A stretch of 64,000 nt of DNA from Mycobacterium sp. IS-836 (GTDB lineage: Bacteria; Actinomycetota; Actinomycetes; Mycobacteriales; Mycobacteriaceae). This document shows positions 60,752-64,000 of this stretch, piece after piece. Position 1 is the first letter of the stretch. Each line of letters opens with the position of its first letter. The translations under genes and the position numbers were made by a program. The stretch is from contig NZ_MBEU01000072.1 in the NCBI RefSeq assembly GCF_001954275.1, positions 62,001 through 126,000 on the forward strand. The letters run 5' to 3'. Under the pieces are notes generated by a model, which was not told the origin of the DNA, searched no databases, and saw nothing but the letters and a program-made list of their open reading frames with translations.

Positions 60752-60794
60752 CCGATCGCCGGAAACCCGTTGGCGCACTGGGGTATTGGGCCGC

Positions 60795-61316
60795 TCACCG
60801 TAAGACTTTGTCCAGCGTGCGCAGGTTGCGGGTGGTGGTCGACGATTTGTAGCGCGGCTTGCCCATCGTCTTGCCGATGGTGCTGTCCAGGGTTCCGCCC
60901 TTGGGCACCTGCCAATAGACGACCCCGTCGCCGCGGCTGATCTTCTCGTCCGCGCCGGCCTTGCCGCTCAGCCCGGCGAGTTCGTCGAGCACTGCCGCGT
61001 CGGCGACAAACGTGACATAGGACTGATACCCCTCGACCTCGCGCTCGAAGGGATAGCCGTCGCTGATGGCACGCACCGTGTCGATGTCATAGGTCAGCAC
61101 CCAGGCGTCGTAGCCGAATCGCTCGCGGAGGGCCGATTCGGCTTTCTTGCGCACCGCGGCGGCCTTGGCCGAGGACTCCAGCACCACGTTGCCGGTGGCC
61201 AGGATGGTGCGCACATTCTTGAATCCCGCGTCCGTCAGCGCGGCTGCCACCTCGGCCATCTTGAGGTTGACGCCGCCGACGTTGACACCCCGCAGGAAGG
61301 CCGCGTACTTGGTCAT
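60795..61316 (-). CDS. DUF1697 family protein
   Basis: A 173-residue DUF1697 protein. The N-terminal signature KYAAFLRGVNVGGVNLKMAE is highly typical, followed by VRTILATGNVVLES and YWQVPKGGTLDSTIGKTMG. The family is widespread and of unknown function. ATG start; divergent from the Rv1155-like gene with 32 bases between starts. Confidence 0.92.
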   Translation of the reverse strand: MTKYAAFLRGVNVGGVNLKMAEVAAALTDAGFKNVRTILATGNVVLESSAKAAAVRKKAESALRERFGYDAWVLTYDIDTVRAISDGYPFEREVEGYQSYVTFVADAAVLDELAGLSGKAGADEKISRGDGVVYWQVPKGGTLDSTIGKTMGKPRYKSSTTTRNLRTLDKVLR

Positions 61317-61348
61317 AGTGCGATTTCACCACGACGTAGGCTTTCGAC

Positions 61349-61792
61349 ATGGGACGCCAAGTCTTCGACGACAAATTGTTGGCCGTCATCAGTGGGAACT
61401 CTCTCGGGGTATTAGCCACCATCAAGCGTGACGGGCGCCCACAGCTGTCGAACGTGAGCTATCACTTCGATCCGCGCGAGCTGGCCGTGCGGGTCTCCAT
61501 CACCGAGCCGCGCGCCAAGACGCGCAACCTGCGCCGCGACCCGCGCGCGTCGCTGTTGGTCGACGCCGACGACGGATGGTCGTACGCCGTCGCTGAGGGC
61601 ACGGCGGAACTGACGCCCCCGGCGGCCGCGCCCGACGACGACACCGTCGAGGCGCTGATTGCTTTGTATCGCAACATCGCCGGGGAACATCCGGATTGGG
61701 ACGAGTTCCGCGAGGCGATGGTCACCGATCGGCGGGTGTTGCTGACGTTGCGGGTCTCGCACGTCTACGGCATGCCGCCGGGCAAGCGGTAA
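61349..61792 (+). CDS. F420-binding split-barrel oxidoreductase (Rv1155 family)
   Basis: A 147-residue member of the PPOX/FDOR-B split-barrel family; Rv1155, the same length, binds F420 rather than FMN. ISGNSLGVLATIKRDGRPQL and DPRELAVRVSITEPRAKTRN, then VDADDGWSYAVAEGTAEL mark the barrel. Such enzymes reduce biliverdin-like or other electron-poor substrates with F420H2. ATG start. Confidence 0.93.
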   Translation: MGRQVFDDKLLAVISGNSLGVLATIKRDGRPQLSNVSYHFDPRELAVRVSITEPRAKTRNLRRDPRASLLVDADDGWSYAVAEGTAELTPPAAAPDDDTVEALIALYRNIAGEHPDWDEFREAMVTDRRVLLTLRVSHVYGMPPGKR

Positions 61793-61834
61793 ATCCACGC
61801 GCCAGGCGCGGGGAGTCCGGGTTAAGCTGCCGTC

Positions 61835-62011
61835 ATGGCCGAATCGAACCCTCAGCAAGAGGACGAGACCAAGCGCAGGTTCCGCGAAGCGCTCGACCGC
61901 AAGAAGGCGAAGTCGTCGGGCGGATCCGACCACAAGGACGGCGGCGACAAGCAGCCGCGGGCGCACGGTCCGGCCGAGAGCCGCCGGGAATTCCGCCGCA
62001 AGAGCGGCTAG
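61835..62011 (+). CDS. DUF5302-type small charged protein
   Basis: A 58-residue hydrophilic protein. QEDETKRRFREALDRKKAKS at the N-terminus and ESRREFRRKSG at the end are the conserved blocks of DUF5302; the linker is Gly/Lys/Asp-rich and likely disordered. Normal codon usage and an ATG 43 bases after the previous gene support it. Function unknown. Confidence 0.85.
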   Translation: MAESNPQQEDETKRRFREALDRKKAKSSGGSDHKDGGDKQPRAHGPAESRREFRRKSG

Positions 62012-62065
62012 AGCCGTAGTCAGCCCACTCTGGCCCAGCACTCGGACCCTGAGGAGGAATGAATC

Positions 62066-62458
62066 ATGGCGATCGCGTCCACCGAAATGGCCAGCGTGCG
62101 TTATCTCGTCGACGACGTCGCGCGAGCGACCGATTTCTACACCAGCCATCTCGGATTCTGCTTGGGCCATAACGCCGCACCGGCTTTCGCCGAAGTCACC
62201 CGGGGATCGTTGCGGTTGTTGCTGTCCGGACCCACCAGTTCCGGAGCGCGTCCGATGCCCGACGGCGCCACACCGGTGCCGGGTGGCTGGAATCGCATTC
62301 ATCTGATCGTCGACGACATCACTGCAGAGGTTGCGCGGCTCCGCGCCGCCGGGCTCACTTTTCGCAACGACATCGTCAAAGGCCCTGGTGGGCAACAAAT
62401 CCTGTTGTTAGACCCGGCAGGTAACCCGGTCGAGTTGTTCCAGTCCGCCAGCCGCTAG
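62066..62458 (+). CDS. VOC family protein
   Basis: A 130-residue glyoxalase-fold protein. SVRYLVDDVARATDFYTSHL and GWNRIHLIVDDITAEVARLR begin its two half-domains; a metal-site Glu lies in GNPVELFQSAS and His in NRIHLIV, so divalent metal binding is plausible. GAGGAGGAATGAATC gives a strong ribosome-binding site. Substrate unknown. Confidence 0.9.
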   Translation: MAIASTEMASVRYLVDDVARATDFYTSHLGFCLGHNAAPAFAEVTRGSLRLLLSGPTSSGARPMPDGATPVPGGWNRIHLIVDDITAEVARLRAAGLTFRNDIVKGPGGQQILLLDPAGNPVELFQSASR

Positions 62459-62726
62459 GGAGGCAAGCCGGTGCCGGTAGATCGACAAGAGTGCCGGCAT
62501 GCATGCCACTATTGATCTTCCCCGGACTGCGCTGACTTCCACGCTATGCCGATAACTACCAAAGCGGCGGTATCGGTGTCGCTGAGTTGGCGCACGTGCA
62601 TCATCACCGGCGCCGCGATGATGGTGGCGCCGATCGCGCTCAGCGCCGCGAGACCCGCCTCCCTCGGCGGCCACAGAAGACCACACTGCAGGGAGCCTTC
62701 ACCGTCCCCAGGCCTTGTGGTTGAGT

Positions 62727-63311
62727 GTGTCTGTGAAGCTCTGCTTGGCGCAGGAACCCGAGGCCGATCGACTGCTGTCCTCGAACCCGTTCGCGTTGCT
62801 GATCGGCATGCTGCTCGATCAACAGGTGCCATTCGAGACGGCCTTCGCAGGGCCGAAGAAGATCGCGGACCGACTGGGCGGCCTGGATGCCGGCCAGATC
62901 GCCGCCTACGATCCGGACAAGTTCGCCGCGCTGTGCGCGGAAAGGCCTGCGATACACCGCTTTCCGGGGTCGATGGCCAAGCGGATTCAAACCCTGGCGC
63001 AGATCATCGTGGACCGCTATGACGGCGACGCGGCCGGGTTGTGGAAGGCCGGTGAGCCCGACGGCAAGGAGCTGCTGCAGCGGCTCAAGGCGCTGCCCGG
63101 CTTCGGTGAGCAGAAAGCGAAGATCTTCCTGGCGCTGCTGGGCAAGCAATACGGCGTGACGCCGACGGGCTGGCGGGCCGCGGCCGGGGAGTTCGGCAAG
63201 GCCGGCGCCCACCTGTCCGTCGCCGACATCGTCGACGCGCAATCAATGGGCAAAGTGCGGTCCTACAAGAAGCAGATGAAGGCAGCAGCAAAGGGAAAGG
63301 CGGCAACGTGA
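62727..63311 (+). CDS. HhH-GPD family protein (Rv1156-like)
   Basis: About 194 residues with a helix-hairpin-helix of the DNA glycosylase superfamily: LKALPGFGEQKAKIFLALLG near residue 125. ALLIGMLLDQQVPFETAF is the conserved N-terminal block. The catalytic Lys or Asp of active glycosylases after the hairpin is not obvious, so DNA binding is more certain than base excision. GTG start chosen to match the length of Rv1156; TTG and other GTG codons nearby are alternatives. Coupled to the next gene by GTGA. Confidence 0.88.
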   Translation: MSVKLCLAQEPEADRLLSSNPFALLIGMLLDQQVPFETAFAGPKKIADRLGGLDAGQIAAYDPDKFAALCAERPAIHRFPGSMAKRIQTLAQIIVDRYDGDAAGLWKAGEPDGKELLQRLKALPGFGEQKAKIFLALLGKQYGVTPTGWRAAAGEFGKAGAHLSVADIVDAQSMGKVRSYKKQMKAAAKGKAAT

Positions 63312-63454
63312 AGACACACCTGACGTGTCCGTGCGGCGAAGCCATCGTCGGCAAGGACGAGGACGAGCTGGTCGAACTGACCCAGGCCCACCTTGCCAGC
63401 GTTCATCCGGGACTGGAGTACGACCGCGACGCCATCTTGTTCATGGCGTACTGA
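63308..63454 (+). CDS. DUF1059-like small Cys-containing protein
   Basis: A 48-residue protein, MKTHLTCPCGEAIVGKDEDE at the N-terminus and a short helix with LTQAHLASVHPG. The CPCG pair plus H-x-x-x-H pattern fits a small zinc-binding DUF1059 protein. GTG start overlaps the stop of the HhH gene, so the two are translationally coupled. Function unknown. Confidence 0.83.
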   Translation: MKTHLTCPCGEAIVGKDEDELVELTQAHLASVHPGLEYDRDAILFMAY

Positions 63455-63481
63455 CCGCGGCCGCGTGACGGTCGGGTGGCG

Positions 63482-64000
63482 CTAAGGCACCACCGTCGAG
63501 CCGATGGTGGGCATGAACTGGCACTGCTTTTCTTTGGTAGTGACCTGTCCGAAGATCGTCGACATGATGCTGCCCGACCCCGTATCGGCGATCGCCGTCA
63601 AGGTCGTCGGACCGTCCGGATTGATGTCGTTGCGTGGCGTGAGGGTGACGCTCCCTGACTTGCCCGTGGTCAGGTTCACCCAGGTGACGTTCAACGGCAG
63701 CTTCTGCACCTCGGCGGGCCCGGGGGTCCCGACGGCGGTGAACACGTAGGCCGTCTGGCCGGCCGCGGGGCCCGGCGTCGGAATCTTGGCCGGCCCCGCC
63801 ACCGAGAGCGCGGTCGCGATCGAACTGGTGCCGTCCGCAAGGCAATTGGTGCCGATCGAGGGGTACATGAAGTCCTGCGTCGGCGGGGCGTCAGGGCCGA
63901 AACCGGGAGCCGCCGCGGGCGCGGCCGGCGCAGCAGCCGCTGCCGGTGCGGGGTCGGGGGCTGGCGCCGCTGCGGCGTCGGGCGCCGGTGAGGCCGGTGC
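63482..64000 (-). CDS. Ala/Pro-rich exported protein, 5' end missing (Rv1157c-like)
   Basis: The last 172 residues of a protein whose start lies beyond the window. The visible N-terminal part is an Ala/Pro-rich linker (APAAPAAAPGFGPDAPPTQD); the globular end begins DFMYPSIGTNCLADGTSSIA and continues with FTAVGTPGPAEVQKLPLNVT, finishing MPTIGSTVVP. Two cysteines could pair. Probably secreted, as for the M. tuberculosis counterpart; role unknown. Confidence 0.88.
   Translation of the reverse strand, partial: APASPAPDAAAAPAPDPAPAAAAAPAAPAAAPGFGPDAPPTQDFMYPSIGTNCLADGTSSIATALSVAGPAKIPTPGPAAGQTAYVFTAVGTPGPAEVQKLPLNVTWVNLTTGKSGSVTLTPRNDINPDGPTTLTAIADTGSGSIMSTIFGQVTTKEKQCQFMPTIGSTVVP

Noticed and set aside
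62509..62700. Reverse-strand frame containing a hydrophobic stretch (ALSAIGATIIAAPVMM)
   Set aside because: No plausible start codon or ribosome-binding site, and overlap with the HhH gene start; it could be a remnant but cannot be supported as a gene.
1..64000. CRISPR array, prophage, insertion sequence or tRNA gene
   Set aside because: No regularly spaced repeats, transposase, integrase, phage structural gene or cloverleaf-like sequence was seen on reading through.

Overview
The window is high-GC actinobacterial chromosome and almost certainly comes from a Mycobacterium outside the M. tuberculosis complex, probably a slow grower. The reasons are the gene order, which follows the M. tuberculosis H37Rv stretch Rv1106c to Rv1157c as I recall it; lineage-typical families (MmpL, DUF732, lipid-droplet protein Rv1109c, Mce3R-like double TetR, WS/DGAT-like protein); frequent GTG/TTG starts; and ATGA/GTGA gene overlaps. 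There are no rRNA or tRNA genes, no recognisable insertion sequence and no CRISPR array. The first gene (3-beta-hydroxysteroid dehydrogenase) and the last (Rv1157c-like) are cut by the window edges.

Layout. 1-7 kb: steroid dehydrogenase, exonuclease VII (xseA/xseB), lipid-droplet protein, ispH, a membrane protein and ychF. 7-11.4 kb: small secreted and accessory genes, including two papain-like hydrolase candidates, a low-GC 5' end, an SDR remnant and a full-length class III nucleotide cyclase. 11.5-21 kb: zwf-gnd, hydrolases, an acyltransferase-like protein, a truncated pyruvate phosphate dikinase, an F420-type reductase and DoxX. 21-31 kb: amine oxidase, a low-GC TPR protein, prpD without prpC or prpR beside it, a DUF3556 membrane protein behind a KstR-type palindrome, and metE behind a cobalamin riboswitch.

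31-49 kb is the most interesting part. A 435-residue regulator with two TetR domains sits among three transcription units: a reverse operon of two acyl-CoA dehydrogenases, an SDR and a nitroreductase; a forward VWA protein plus NorQ/CbbQ-type AAA ATPase; and a forward operon of an orphan periplasmic-binding-type protein, an AveC-like membrane protein, an SDR and a cytochrome P450. Aldehyde dehydrogenase, thiolase and crotonase follow. A 15-base near-palindrome resembling AACARAKATTTGGTY lies in five intergenic regions: before the regulator, before the adjacent SDR, in the divergent fadE/VWA interval, before the ATPase and before the P450 operon. I infer one regulon for oxidative degradation or remodelling of an unknown lipid or terpenoid-like substrate.

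49-64 kb returns to the M. tuberculosis order: an SrsB/SrsC-like methyltransferase/flavoprotein pair, gamma-carbonic-anhydrase-like protein, CPBP protease, SDR/DUF2867 protein, enoyl-CoA hydratase, mcr, SDR, an intact mmpL13, methyltransferase, sirtuin, GntR regulator, Rv1155-like flavin/F420 protein, VOC protein and a HhH protein. A compact reverse-strand transcript with two tiny ORFs and a strong intrinsic terminator lies between the SDR and mmpL13. Several loci that are broken or interrupted in M. tuberculosis (mmpL13, the Rv1120c cyclase, the Rv1135A/Rv1136 remnants) appear intact here. All comparisons with H37Rv are from memory, not from a search.
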